DNA of 64,000 bases, from NCBI RefSeq assembly GCF_036010485.1, contig NZ_CP108568.1, positions 4,967,001 through 5,031,000 on the forward strand, given 5' to 3'. The position numbers and the translations under genes are program-made. The stretch comes from Streptomyces sp. NBC_01198. GTDB taxonomy: Bacteria; Actinomycetota; Actinomycetes; Streptomycetales; Streptomycetaceae. Below are positions 26,759-37,889 of the stretch, in pieces; position 1 is the first letter of the stretch; each line of letters opens with the position of its first letter. Below the pieces are notes generated by a model. That model did no database searches, was not told where the DNA came from, and worked only from the letters and a program-made list of their open reading frames with translations.

Positions 26759-28333
26759 CTACTCGGTGGCCGCGGTCGGCCGCAGGACGTCGTCCCCGGC
26801 CTCCGAGGGTTCGGGCAGTGCCACTGCCGCCGCCCCTCCGTCGTCGGAGTTGATCTTCGCGAGCAGCGCGTCCCGCTCCGGGGTGTCCTCCGGCTTGATC
26901 CACCCGACGACGACGTAGAGCACCAGCGAGACCGCGAGCGGCAGCGAGATCTGGTACTCGAGGTTGACCCCGCCGGACACGGCGTCGTTGATCGGGTAGT
27001 TGAGCAGGTAGAAGGCGAAGAGGCCCAGCGCCCAGCTGGTGAGCGCCGCGGTGGGTCCCGAGCGGCGGAAGCGGGGCAGCAGGCCCAGCATGAAGGGGAT
27101 CGCGATCGGGCCCATGAGCCCGGCGACCCACTTGATCACCACCGTGATGATGTCCTTGAACGTCGCCGAGTTGACCTGCGTGGCCACCGCCATGGACAGG
27201 CCGAGGAAGGCCAGCGTGGTGACGCGGGCCGCGACGAGCCCGACGCGGGTGGTCCACTCGCGGGCCTGCCGCGAGAAGGCGGGCGCGATGTCACGGGTGA
27301 CGACGGCCGAGATGGCGTTGGCGTCGGAGGAGCACATGGCCATGGTGTGGGAGAAGAAGCCGACCACGACCAGGCCGAGCAGCCCGTGCGGCAGCAGCTG
27401 TTCGGTGAGCAGCGCGTAGGAGTCCGAGCCGTCGGGCTTCTTGGCGTGCACCAGCAGCGGGGAGATCCACATCGGGAAGAACAGCAGGACCGGCCAGACG
27501 AACCACAGCGCCGAGGAGAGCATGGCGCTGCGGGTGGCCTCCTTGGCGGAACCCGTGGCCATGTACCGCTGGGCCTGGTTCCACATGCCGCCGTTGTACT
27601 CGAAGGTCTTGATGAAGAGGTAGGCGAGCAGGAAGACGGTGGTGTACGGGCCTGCGGTGGGGTGGCCGTGGTGCCGGAGGGCCGGTTCGTCCCAGACCTT
27701 CCAGATGCCGCTGACGCCGCCGATCTTGTTCAGCGCGGCGACCAGCATCGCCAGACCGGCCACCAGCTGGATGGCGAACTGGCCCAACTCGGTGAGCGCG
27801 TCGGCCCACAGCCCGCCGACCGTGCAGTAGACCGCGGTGATCGCGCCGGTGATGACGATGCCCTGGGTGATGGTCACCCCGGTGAAGACCGACAGCAGGG
27901 TGGCGATGGCCGCCCACTTGGCCCCGACGTCGACGATCTTCAGCAGCACGCCGGACCAGGCCAGCGCCTGCTGGGTGGTCAGGTTGTAGCGGTTCTTGAG
28001 GTATTCGAGCGGCGAGGAGACATGCAGCCGGGAGCGGACCCGGTTCAGCCGCGGCGCGAAGAGCTTGGCGCCGATGGCGATCCCGATGGCGATGGGCAGC
28101 GCCCAGGTGACGTACGAGGTGATGCCGTACTGGTAGGAGATGCCGGCGTAACCGGTGAACATCACCGCGCTGTAGCCCGACATGTGGTGCGAGATGCCGG
28201 ACAGCCACCACGGCATCCTGCCACCCGCGGTGAAGTAGTCGCTGACGGTGTCGACGCGTCTGTGCGACCACACGCCGATCGCGACCATAACGCCGAAGTA
28301 GGCGATGAGCACGGTCCAGTCGAGACTGTTCAT
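26759..28333 (-). CDS. Sodium:solute symporter (SSS family)
   Basis: A 524-residue membrane protein with about 13-14 hydrophobic helices starting at LDWTVLIAYFGVMVAIGVWS. YFTAGGRMPWWLSGISHHMSGYS is the typical SSS/SGLT sodium-site helix 1 region, and helix 8 region SSDANAISAVVTRDIAP is also conserved. The family imports sugars, amino acids, vitamins or acetate with Na+; this subtype resembles sugar/inositol-type SSS proteins, but the substrate is unassigned. ATG 28333 follows GGAGGGGAC. The gene appears monocistronic. Confidence 0.9.
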   Translation of the reverse strand: MNSLDWTVLIAYFGVMVAIGVWSHRRVDTVSDYFTAGGRMPWWLSGISHHMSGYSAVMFTGYAGISYQYGITSYVTWALPIAIGIAIGAKLFAPRLNRVRSRLHVSSPLEYLKNRYNLTTQQALAWSGVLLKIVDVGAKWAAIATLLSVFTGVTITQGIVITGAITAVYCTVGGLWADALTELGQFAIQLVAGLAMLVAALNKIGGVSGIWKVWDEPALRHHGHPTAGPYTTVFLLAYLFIKTFEYNGGMWNQAQRYMATGSAKEATRSAMLSSALWFVWPVLLFFPMWISPLLVHAKKPDGSDSYALLTEQLLPHGLLGLVVVGFFSHTMAMCSSDANAISAVVTRDIAPAFSRQAREWTTRVGLVAARVTTLAFLGLSMAVATQVNSATFKDIITVVIKWVAGLMGPIAIPFMLGLLPRFRRSGPTAALTSWALGLFAFYLLNYPINDAVSGGVNLEYQISLPLAVSLVLYVVVGWIKPEDTPERDALLAKINSDDGGAAAVALPEPSEAGDDVLRPTAATE

Positions 28334-28704
28334 TGTCCCCTCCAGGGGATCCGCCTTGTGAACGGGACGCACTTCGCTGTGGCGTTCGTCCGGGCGGGTC
28401 GCCCCCGTGCGGGAGTGGGGACTTCCGGGATTGAACCGCCGGCTCGGAGGCCGGTCAAGGGTTCTGGCGTTCAAGAGTCTGAATTCAGATCAGAAAGCCG
28501 AACGATTTTGCTCGCTCTTTACTTCCTTTGGCATTGTCATGACCCGGACCGCGAACCCACGATGAGCGGGCACTTCGCTGGGCGCGGCACCGTACGACGC
28601 CTGCCCGCAAGGACGCCTGCCCGCAGGCGGGCACGACGCAGCGCCGTACGGGAGCGGGTCCCGTACGGCACGGAAAGGGGTCGGGAGAAGGCGCTGGCGG
28701 ACCG
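28334..28704. other. 371-base intergenic region upstream of the symporter
   Basis: This gap contains the symporter promoter and the 3' flank of the aminotransferase gene. A 40-base segment around 28424-28465 (CCGGGATTGAACC followed by a short stem) has a tRNA 3'-half look but cannot be folded into a tRNA. An AT-rich patch at 28470-28545 may hold the promoter. No gene is supported. Confidence 0.4.
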
Positions 28705-29901
28705 TCAGCCGAAGGCCAGTGCCAGGCGGCGCAGCCCCTCGGTGATCTCCTCGGGCGTGTGCGTCGTGAACGACATCCGGAGCGACGCCAGGTCAGGCGC
28801 GGCGGCATAGAAGGGAGCGCCAGGTACGTAGGCGACATCATGCGCGATCGCGTTACGCAGCAGCGCGGTGGCGTCCTGGCCCGCCGGCAGCCGCACCCAG
28901 ACGAACATCCCGCCCTCCGGACGGTTCCAGGTACTGCCGGCCGGCAGCGCCGTGGGCAGCCCCGCGAGCAGCGCGTCGCGGCGGGCCCGATAGGCCGTAC
29001 GCACCCGGCCCAGATGCGCGTCCAGGTCGTTGTCCGCCAGGTAGCGGGCGGCAGCGGCCTGATCCACCGTCGAGGTGTGCAGATCCGCCGCCTGCTTGGC
29101 GATCACGCAGGGCCGCAGCAGCGCGTCGGGCGCCCGCAGCCAGCCGAGCCGCATCCCGGGCGCCATCACCTTGGAGAAACTGCCCAGCAGCACCGTACGG
29201 TCGGCGGCGTCCTCGTAGGAGGTGATCCACGGCTGCTGGCCGCCCTCGAAGCGCAGTTCGCCGTACGGGTCGTCCTCGGCGATCCACAGCCCGTGCCGCC
29301 CGGCCACCCGGGCGACCGCGCGGCGGCGCTCGGCGGGCAGCGTGCGGCCGGTCGGGTTCTGGAAGTCCGGGATCAGGTAGAGCAGCTTCGGCCGCTCGCG
29401 CAGCACCAGTTCCTCCAGCGCGTCCGGCAGCACCCCGTCGTCGTCGGTCGGCACCGGCACCACCCGGGCGCCCGCGAAGCCGAAGCACTGAAGCGCGGCC
29501 AGATACGTCGGATTCTCCACCAGCACCACATCGCCCGGCTCCAGCAGGACGGTCGCCAGCAGCGCCAGGCCCTGCTGCGAACCGCCCGTCACCAGCAGGC
29601 CGTCCGCGCCGGTGGCCAGCCCCCGCCGGGTCAGCCGGGCGGCCACCGCGGCCCGCAGTGCCGGATCGCCCTCGGTGGTCGAGTACTGCAGCACCGTGCC
29701 GGCCCGCTCGGCGAGCACCCGGTCGTACGCCGCCCCGATGCCGTCGGCGTCGAAGAGTTCGGGGGCCGGCAGCCCGCCGGCGAACGAGATCACCTCGGGC
29801 CGGGCGGTCAGCGCCAGGATCTCCCGTACCGGCGAGGCGCCGGTCTCCCGCGCGCGGGCGGCGAGTGCGGGCAGAGCCGTGGCTGCGGCGGTCGTCGTCA
29901 T
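28705..29901 (-). CDS. PLP-dependent class I/II aminotransferase (LysN/2-aminoadipate type)
   Basis: A 398-residue fold-type I aminotransferase. ISFAGGLPAPELF near residue 38 and LQYSTTEGDPALRAAVA match the 2-aminoadipate/aromatic (ARO8, LysN) subgroup; IPDFQNPTGRTL and EDDPYGELRF hold the cofactor-binding Asn/Asp/Tyr, LLGSFSKVMAPGMRLGW contains the Schiff-base lysine, and the C-terminal LRMSFTTHTPEEI contains the substrate carboxylate-binding arginine. MocR-type regulators share this domain but have an N-terminal helix-turn-helix, which is absent here. ATG 29901 begins the conserved region; the ribosome site is weak. Substrate specificity is not determined. Confidence 0.9.
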   Translation of the reverse strand: MTTTAAATALPALAARARETGASPVREILALTARPEVISFAGGLPAPELFDADGIGAAYDRVLAERAGTVLQYSTTEGDPALRAAVAARLTRRGLATGADGLLVTGGSQQGLALLATVLLEPGDVVLVENPTYLAALQCFGFAGARVVPVPTDDDGVLPDALEELVLRERPKLLYLIPDFQNPTGRTLPAERRRAVARVAGRHGLWIAEDDPYGELRFEGGQQPWITSYEDAADRTVLLGSFSKVMAPGMRLGWLRAPDALLRPCVIAKQAADLHTSTVDQAAAARYLADNDLDAHLGRVRTAYRARRDALLAGLPTALPAGSTWNRPEGGMFVWVRLPAGQDATALLRNAIAHDVAYVPGAPFYAAAPDLASLRMSFTTHTPEEITEGLRRLALAFG

Positions 29902-30122
29902 GTGCGGCAGCCTACGAACATTCGATGTACTGTCCAGACACTTTTCAGCATCCGGCCGACGATCGTGCCCCGGGGCCGGGGCACGGGGGCGGGCACGTGC
30001 CCCGGCCCTGGACAGCAGCGAGCCCCCTCGGCCAGGACGGCGGCCGGTCGAGAGGGCCTTTGCGGTCGTGCTGTGCGGTTGTGCTGCTGGTACTGCGGTC
30101 GGTACCGGCGGGTGCCGGAGGA

Positions 30123-30332
30123 TCAGCGCAGGTCGTACGTACCGTGGTCGACGTCGGTGACGAAGGCCGACCACGCCTGGGGGGAAAAGGTGAGGACCGG
30201 ACCCTGCGGGTCCTTGGAGTCACGGACCACCACGGCTGCGACGGCCGGGGACTTCACTTCTACACAGGCACCGTTTCCGGTGGACCGCGAGGACTTCCGC
30301 CACGCGGGGGTGCTGCCCAGCTTGATTGCCAT
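30123..30332 (-). CDS. DUF397 protein, partner of an XRE regulator
   Basis: A 69-residue DUF397 protein with the family signatures WRKSSRSTGNGACVEV and AVVVRDSKDP near the start and FSPQAWSAFVTDV near the end. These small proteins are encoded next to XRE/DUF5753 regulators throughout Streptomyces (the BldB/AbaA-like and WhiJ-like systems) and are thought to act with them. ATG 30332 follows GGAG at 6 bases. The XRE partner is encoded 252 bases upstream on the same strand, and a 14-bp palindrome lies in the gap. Confidence 0.92.
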   Translation of the reverse strand: MAIKLGSTPAWRKSSRSTGNGACVEVKSPAVAAVVVRDSKDPQGPVLTFSPQAWSAFVTDVDHGTYDLR

Positions 30333-30397
30333 CTCTGCTCCGGTCTGTGCTGGTGACGGCGGCGGGGTGTACTCCGCAATTGCATCGAGCATGGAGA

Positions 30398-30411
30398 TGT
30401 GGTGTACACCA
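30398..30411 (-). promoter_or_regulatory. Perfect 14-bp palindrome upstream of the DUF397 gene
   Basis: GTGGTGTACACCAC is a perfect palindrome 66 bases upstream of the DUF397 start, in the gap behind the XRE gene. An additional imperfect inverted repeat, CACCTACCGGGTG ... CACCCACCAGGTG (about 30446-30478), is nearby. A regulator pair in this arrangement commonly binds its own intergenic region, so this is a likely operator. Confidence 0.5.
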
Positions 30412-30584
30412 CTGCCTGACTGCGCTCGACGCTACTCGCCAACATCACCTACCGGGTGGGGCCTTCACCCACCAGGTGGCATATTCCTTGCAACGCTTGC
30501 CAGTTGGCCGGGCGGTAGAGTATTTTGACCGCCTTCACCCGAGGCGTCCCCGTCTGCCGCCCCGCCGGAACCGGTGCGGCCGGC

Positions 30585-31439
30585 TCAGGCGAAGCGCTGG
30601 ACGGCCTCGCCGATGAACTGCCGGGTCGCCTCCGCGCTCAGCGCCTGCGCCCTCAGATGCTCGTACATCACGCTGTACGCCTGCACATCGGTGTCCTTCT
30701 CCAGATACAGGTCGCTGGTGACGCCCTCCAGGTAGACCACCGTCGCGTCGGTGGCGTCGGTGAACTCCAGCACCGCGAACTGCCCGCTCAGGCCCGGGTG
30801 CGCGCCCGCCTCGAACGGCAGCACCTGGACGGTGACATGCGGCAGGTGGCTCAACTCCACCAGGTGCTCCAGCTGTTCACGCATGATCTGCGCGTCGCCG
30901 ACCTTGCGGCACAGCGCCGCCTCGTCCACCACCGCCCACATCCGCAGCGGCCCGTCGGGATCGGTGATCCGCTCCTGGCGGCGCATCCGCACGTTGACCC
31001 GCTTGTCGACCTGCTCGGCCGTCGCCTCCGGCAGATTGCCCGCGATCATCGCCGACGCGTACCCCGGGGTCTGCAACAGGCCAGGCACCACCTGGGGTTC
31101 GAAGACCCGCAGGCTCGCCGCCTCGGTCTCAAGACCGATGTAGACGCTGTAGGGGATGTCGCCGAAGGCGTGCCACCAGCCCTGCTGGCGGGACTCCTTG
31201 GCCATCTGCATCAGGGATTCGACGATGCGGACGTCCTCGACGCCGTACACCCCGCACAGGTCACGGACATCGCGCTGGCTGATGCTGCGCCGCCCGTTCT
31301 CCAGGCGGCTGATCTTCGACTGGGACACCAGGAGCCGGGCCGCGACCTCCTCGGCCGTCATCCCCTTCTCCTCACGGAGCTTGCGCAGCTCCGACCCCAG
31401 ACGGCGGCGCCTGACGGTGGGGTTGACGTTGGCGACCAC
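30585..31439 (-). CDS. XRE-family regulator with DUF5753 (WhiJ/AbaA-like)
   Basis: A 284-residue regulator. The N-terminal helix-turn-helix covers about residues 12-66 (LREEKGMTAEEVAARLLVSQ, KISRLENGRRSISQRDV); the rest is the DUF5753 ligand/partner domain (YIGLETEAASLRVFEPQVVPGLLQT and VTVQVLPFEAGAHPGLSGQF). Start GTG 31439 is chosen because GGAGG lies 9 bases upstream, giving MVANVNPTVRRRRLG; an ATG further upstream is less well supported. It is followed by its DUF397 partner. Such pairs often control development or antibiotic genes. Confidence 0.9.
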   Translation of the reverse strand: MVANVNPTVRRRRLGSELRKLREEKGMTAEEVAARLLVSQSKISRLENGRRSISQRDVRDLCGVYGVEDVRIVESLMQMAKESRQQGWWHAFGDIPYSVYIGLETEAASLRVFEPQVVPGLLQTPGYASAMIAGNLPEATAEQVDKRVNVRMRRQERITDPDGPLRMWAVVDEAALCRKVGDAQIMREQLEHLVELSHLPHVTVQVLPFEAGAHPGLSGQFAVLEFTDATDATVVYLEGVTSDLYLEKDTDVQAYSVMYEHLRAQALSAEATRQFIGEAVQRFA

Positions 31440-31618
31440 AGGAACTGCACCTCCACGATGATCCGTACTGATGGTCAGCAGCCTGCCACTAGCGGTCATC
31501 ACCGCGCTGGCGAATGGTCGTAACAAACTTGCCCGGTGCGTACGCCGGGGCGCACGGGGCGCGTGAGCCGCCGCTGGGGACTCCGTTTGCGGCGCAACGG
31601 AGCCCGGGGCGGAAAAAC

Positions 31619-31678
31619 GTGCCGCGCGGGGCGCCGGGCCCCGGACATCGGTCCGGCGCCCGTCACCCCGCGCGGCAC
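31619..31678 (-). terminator. Intrinsic terminator for the GOLPH3-like gene
   Basis: On the minus strand GTGCCGCGCGGGG and CCCCGCGCGGCAC (31678-31666 and 31631-31619) form a perfect 13-bp stem, the loop itself forms a second stem (CGCCGG/CCGGCG type), and the stem is followed by GTTTTTCC. This is the best T-tailed terminator in the window. It lies in the 486-base gap 31440-31925, 248 bases beyond the GOLPH3-like stop; no gene is supported in that gap. Confidence 0.85.
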
Positions 31679-31925
31679 AGCGGCTCCCGGAGGGGATCTC
31701 ACTGCGGACGGACCTGACTCCGCGATGCCCTGTCCCTGCCGACGGGCACCGCAGCCCGCCCTGCGTCGTTGCGGGTTGCGTTACGTGGTGCGCGTTGCTC
31801 GTTGGTGCCGGTACCGCCGGCACGGTTCGTACGGGGGTGCTGCTCGCATCATGCTGTTCTGATGTTCAGCTGTTCGGATACTGCCGTGTGCTCGACGTAC
31901 TGGACGTACTCGGACGCGCTGGACC

Positions 31926-32627
31926 TCAGCGGGCGCCGGCCCTGACCATCGTGCCGTGTGCCACCGCTCGCTGAGCCTGGGCGGGTGGGCGCTTCGGCTG
32001 CGCGGCCACGCCGTTCTGCACGTCCATCACGGCGTGCGCGACGAGCCCGCCCATCGGGTCGTACCTGATCAGGTCCCGCAGGCGCGATCGGGACGACCGG
32101 CCCTCGTTGCCCGGGTACAGATGCTTGCCGAGCCCCACGGAGTGGGCGAGTGCGGCGAGCGCCGCGGTCCGCGGGTCCGGCGGTACGCCGGTGCGGATCG
32201 CACTGTCCAGCCGGGACCTGATCTCCCGGCTGACCGCGCTGTCGGTCGCCTGATACCGAGTGGTCGGCAGCACCCCGCACATCTGACCCGGGACGGCATG
32301 CACCATGCCGCACCGCTCCAGGTGCGCGAGATACGTCTGGCGCAGCCCCAGCCGGGGCCCGCCGATCCAGTGGACCGCCCGCACCGGGCTGCCGCGACGG
32401 CGCAGCAGTTCCAGCGCGGAGTCCAGAGTCGGATCTCCGGTCGGCCGTGGATGCACCACGGCGATACGATCCCCGTCAGGGGCTATCCGTCCGGCCAGAG
32501 CCAGCTCGACGAGCTGTGCTCCGGCGAGGCCGAGGTCGAGTGATTGCGGCTGCGCCGTGGTCCCGGTCGTCGGGTCCAGGGCGAGCAGCAACAGCTCTTC
32601 CGGAATTGTTCTGCGGCTCTTGCCCAT
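31926..32627 (-). CDS. GOLPH3/VPS74-family (GPP34) phosphoprotein
   Basis: A 233-residue protein of the bacterial GPP34 family, homologous to eukaryotic GOLPH3. The start TIPEELLLLALDPTTG and the following LDLGLAGAQLVELALAGRI are the family signature; YLAHLERCGMVHAV and RYQATDSAVSREIRSRL are conserved further on. In Streptomyces these are numerous, small helical, soluble proteins of unknown role, possibly membrane-lipid binding as in eukaryotes. ATG 32627 follows GGGGAGG. It is monocistronic and ends in an intrinsic terminator. Confidence 0.88.
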   Translation of the reverse strand: MGKSRRTIPEELLLLALDPTTGTTAQPQSLDLGLAGAQLVELALAGRIAPDGDRIAVVHPRPTGDPTLDSALELLRRRGSPVRAVHWIGGPRLGLRQTYLAHLERCGMVHAVPGQMCGVLPTTRYQATDSAVSREIRSRLDSAIRTGVPPDPRTAALAALAHSVGLGKHLYPGNEGRSSRSRLRDLIRYDPMGGLVAHAVMDVQNGVAAQPKRPPAQAQRAVAHGTMVRAGAR

Positions 32628-32854
32628 CCATGCCTCCCCGCGTGGATGAATGACAGGGTGACGCCTCTCACACCGGCCTGTCGAGAGCGCCTTCTCCATA
32701 TCGGCGGGAACCGACTGGTATGTCGTTCTCGTCTACGGGGGCGGCGGTGGTGTCGCTGACGGGCTGCGGTCCTGTCGCGGGACTATGGCGAATGAGGGTC
32801 AGGACGGGCAGGGGCGTCATCGGGCGCCCCGAACGATGTGTGGAGGAGGTCTGC

Positions 32855-35206
32855 GTGGCGGGCGAGTCCCCCGGCAGGGAGCAGCAGCACAGGACGTCGG
32901 GGGAGGTGGCCGACACACCGGCCGCGGATCCGAGACTGGTGGTGTTCCGGACGTCTGTTGAGGCACGTGAGGCGGCTGTGGTGGACGCCTCGCCCGTCCG
33001 GCACGAGGGCCCGCCTGTGGGCGGCGTCCGGCCGGACGACCCGGAACCGGTCGATCTGCCGGGCTCCGGCGCCCGTTCGCGCACCGCCGTCGCATCCACC
33101 GAAAGTACCGCCGAGGATACGCCGGGTGACGTCGCGGTCGTGGACGGGACCCCCGGTGCGGCGACGCCGGCCGCCCCGCCGACCCCGGGTGACCCGGCGG
33201 CGGAGCCCCGGAAAACGGAACCGAATCGTGATCCGGTGGCTGGGGCCGAGGGTGTGGATGGGGCTGATGGTGCGACTGAGGTGAGTGAACTCTCAACTCA
33301 GGAGGCGGACGCCGAGGAGGAATCCGCGCCGGACGACACCCCGGAGGGCCCCGCCGCCGACGCGCCCGAGGACGCCCCGGGGCGTACTCCGGTGGCCGAA
33401 GCGGGCGCCCGTACGGCGGGCGACCGGGCGGGTGAAGTCTCCGCTCCGGCGTCCGGGGCCGGGCAGGAGCCCGGGAACGCGGCGCCGGCCGCTCCGGCGG
33501 ACGCACCCGGGGACGCTCCGGCCGCTACGGAGGCCGCACCCGCCCAGGCTCCGGCCGCTACGGAGGCCGCAGCGGAAGCGGAATCCGCCGCCGGGTCCGG
33601 GAAGGCGCCCGGGAAGGCCCCCGAGGACACCCCCCAGGAGGCGCCGGACGCAGGACTTGAGGACACCGGGGTGCACCGGGCGGCGGTACGCAAGTCGCTG
33701 CTGCGGCCCCTGATCTCCGATCTCCCGGCCGAACGGCCCGTCGGACGCACCGGACGCCCGGCGGCCGGCGCCACGCCCGCCTGGGCGGCTTCCACGGCCT
33801 CCGGGACGCCGGCCGGCACCGACGCAGGACCCGACGCGGAACGGGGCGAGGCCGTCGGCCCCGACGGCACGCGGGCCATGCCGGTGCCGCAGGTGCTCCC
33901 GGCCGGCTCCGGCAGCACCGGGGCCACCCCGCTCAAGCTGCTCGCCCAGCTCACCAACACCCCGCCCCCCAAGCAGACCGCGCTGCGCACCGTGGCGCGG
34001 CGGTTCAAGATCTGGACCCCGCTGGTCGTCCTGCTCGCGGTGATCTTCGTCGTCGTCCAGGCCGTACGCCCGCTGCCCGCCACCAGCCTCCAGCTGACCA
34101 CCACGTCCTCGTACGCCTTCGCCGGCGCCCCGCTGCCCGGCGTGATGCCGTGGCCGGGCGAGGGGCAGTCGGTCGCCGAGGTCGAGGGCCTCGGCTCGCT
34201 CGGCGTGCACGGCGCCCAGAACCCGGTGCCGATCGCCAGCCTCACCAAGGTGATGACCGCCTACGTGGTCCTGCGCGACCACCCGCTCACCGGCAAGCAG
34301 AACGGCCCGCAGATCACCGTCGACAAGCAGGCGGCGAACGAGTCCTCGTCCACCGAGGAGTCCACCGCGCATGTGACGACCGGCCAGAAGTTCACCGAGC
34401 GCCAGATGCTGCAACTGCTGCTGGTCCCTTCGGGCAACAACATCGCCCGGCTGCTCGCCCGCTGGGACGCCGGCACGCAGGAGGCATTCGTCACCAAGAT
34501 GACGTCGGCGGCCGGCTCGCTGGGCATGACCCACACCACGTACACCGGCGCCAGCGGCTTCGAGGAGACCACCGTCAGCACCGCCGTCGACCAGCTCAAG
34601 CTGGCCCGCGAGGTGATGAAGAACGAGGTCTTCCGCTCGGTCGTCGCGCTCCCCAACGTCGCCGTCCCCGGCGTCGGCAAGATCTACAACAACAACAACG
34701 ACCTGGTGAACCCCGGCGTCGTCGGCATCAAGACCGGATCGAGCACGCCGGCCGGCGGCGCCCTGATGTGGGCGGCGAACAAGAAGGCCGGCGGCAAGGA
34801 GCAGTTGATCCTCGGCGTCGTCCTCCAGCAGCACGGCGGCACCACCGTCAACGACAGCCTGCAGACGGCCCTCGACCGCAGCCAGAAGCTCATCGCGTCC
34901 GTGCAGGGCGGACTGACGTCCGCGACGGTCGTCACGAAGGGCGCGGTCGTGGGCGAGGTGCACGACGGGCTCGGCGGTTCGACGCCGGTCGTCGCCGGCG
35001 CCGACCTCACCGCGGCGGGCTGGCCGGGCCTGCACTCCACCGTCACCCTCACCCCGCGGGCCGGCGGCCTGCCCCACAGCGCCAAGGCGGGCACCGTGGT
35101 GGGCACCCTCACCATCGGCAGCGGCACCGCCCGCGTCTCCGTCCCAGCGGTCCTCAGCACCGACCTGGCATCCCCGTCCTTCACCTCCAAGCTCACCCAC
35201 TTCTGA
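32855..35206 (+). CDS. D-alanyl-D-alanine carboxypeptidase with long disordered N-terminus
   Basis: A 783-residue class A low-molecular-weight penicillin-binding protein (DacA/peptidase S11). The first about 380 residues are low-complexity Ala/Pro/Glu/Thr sequence with repeated PAATEAA-type units, a probable cytoplasmic or linker region; then a single transmembrane helix (WTPLVVLLAVIFVVVQAV) and the extracellular catalytic domain with SLTK (Ser462, Lys465), SGN (near 526-528) and KTG (626-628). It trims peptidoglycan stem peptides. GTG 32855 is chosen because GGAGGAGG lies just upstream. The very long N-terminus is unusual for the family (typical total about 400 residues). A hairpin follows the stop. 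Confidence 0.92.
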   Translation: MAGESPGREQQHRTSGEVADTPAADPRLVVFRTSVEAREAAVVDASPVRHEGPPVGGVRPDDPEPVDLPGSGARSRTAVASTESTAEDTPGDVAVVDGTPGAATPAAPPTPGDPAAEPRKTEPNRDPVAGAEGVDGADGATEVSELSTQEADAEEESAPDDTPEGPAADAPEDAPGRTPVAEAGARTAGDRAGEVSAPASGAGQEPGNAAPAAPADAPGDAPAATEAAPAQAPAATEAAAEAESAAGSGKAPGKAPEDTPQEAPDAGLEDTGVHRAAVRKSLLRPLISDLPAERPVGRTGRPAAGATPAWAASTASGTPAGTDAGPDAERGEAVGPDGTRAMPVPQVLPAGSGSTGATPLKLLAQLTNTPPPKQTALRTVARRFKIWTPLVVLLAVIFVVVQAVRPLPATSLQLTTTSSYAFAGAPLPGVMPWPGEGQSVAEVEGLGSLGVHGAQNPVPIASLTKVMTAYVVLRDHPLTGKQNGPQITVDKQAANESSSTEESTAHVTTGQKFTERQMLQLLLVPSGNNIARLLARWDAGTQEAFVTKMTSAAGSLGMTHTTYTGASGFEETTVSTAVDQLKLAREVMKNEVFRSVVALPNVAVPGVGKIYNNNNDLVNPGVVGIKTGSSTPAGGALMWAANKKAGGKEQLILGVVLQQHGGTTVNDSLQTALDRSQKLIASVQGGLTSATVVTKGAVVGEVHDGLGGSTPVVAGADLTAAGWPGLHSTVTLTPRAGGLPHSAKAGTVVGTLTIGSGTARVSVPAVLSTDLASPSFTSKLTHF

Positions 35207-35212
35207 CCCCCT

Positions 35213-35237
35213 GGGGGCTCCCTCCCGGGGAGCCCCC
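35213..35237 (+). terminator. Terminator-like hairpin after the carboxypeptidase gene
   Basis: GGGGGCTCC (35213-35221) pairs with GGAGCCCCC (35229-35237) around a 7-base loop, beginning 7 bases after the stop at 35206. No T-run. Confidence 0.75.
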
Positions 35238-35255
35238 CAACCAGCCCCCGCACGC

Positions 35256-35553
35256 TCAGCCCGAAGTGCCGGGCCCAGGCCAAGTGGCCCCAGGGGCGCG
35301 GGGAACGGCGCGACAAGCCACCCACCGGGAGAAGGTCCCGGGTCGGCCTCGGCTCGAAGGGGCACGGGGCCCCGGGAACCCCCAGTCGCCTCCGCCGCGG
35401 TCCGAGAGGAGCCCCCAGATCACCGCGCCGTCCGCGCGCTGGGCCCAGCCGCCGATGACCGCGAGCGGGGCCCGCGCGGGCCCCGCGGGCACCTCCGGCA
35501 GCGGCTCGGCGTTCGCCCAGCGGAACTGGCCGCTGGTCCAGGAAGGGGTCCGG
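35256..35553 (-). pseudogene. Possible coding remnant downstream of copA
   Basis: On the minus strand, directly after the copA stop, a frame reads WTSGQFRWANAEPLPEVP, LAVIGGWAQRADGAVIWG and LLSDRGGGDWGFPG before turning Arg/Pro-rich. This middle part has ordinary protein composition and looks like a real protein segment, but no start codon with a ribosome site precedes it in this frame. It may be the relic of a small gene, or a small gene starting in the copA 3' end. The right half of this 347-base gap also contains a copy of a dispersed GCGCGGGGAAC repeat at 35293-35330. Confidence 0.25.
35293..35330 (+). repeat. Dispersed GCGCGGGGAAC-type repeat, second copy
   Basis: The segment GGGGCGCGGGGAACGGCGCG followed by ACAAGCCACCCACCGGG matches arm 1 of the inverted repeat at 20951 (GGCGCGGGGAACTGCGCGAC, CAGCCCACCACCG) over about 32 positions with few differences. 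A degenerate relative may lie near 23883. This looks like a family of short intergenic repeats of this chromosome. Confidence 0.6.
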
Positions 35554-37845
<2,292 letters not shown>

Positions 37846-37889
37846 CGCCGGTTCCGCTCCCCTCGCCGCTCCCCCCTCGCCGTGTGCGC

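Noticed and set aside
28418..28480. tRNA-like segment (CCGGGATTGAACC next to a CCGGC/GCCGG stem)
   Set aside because: The T stem does not pair, the presumed anticodon loop has six bases, and no acceptor or D arm can be formed.
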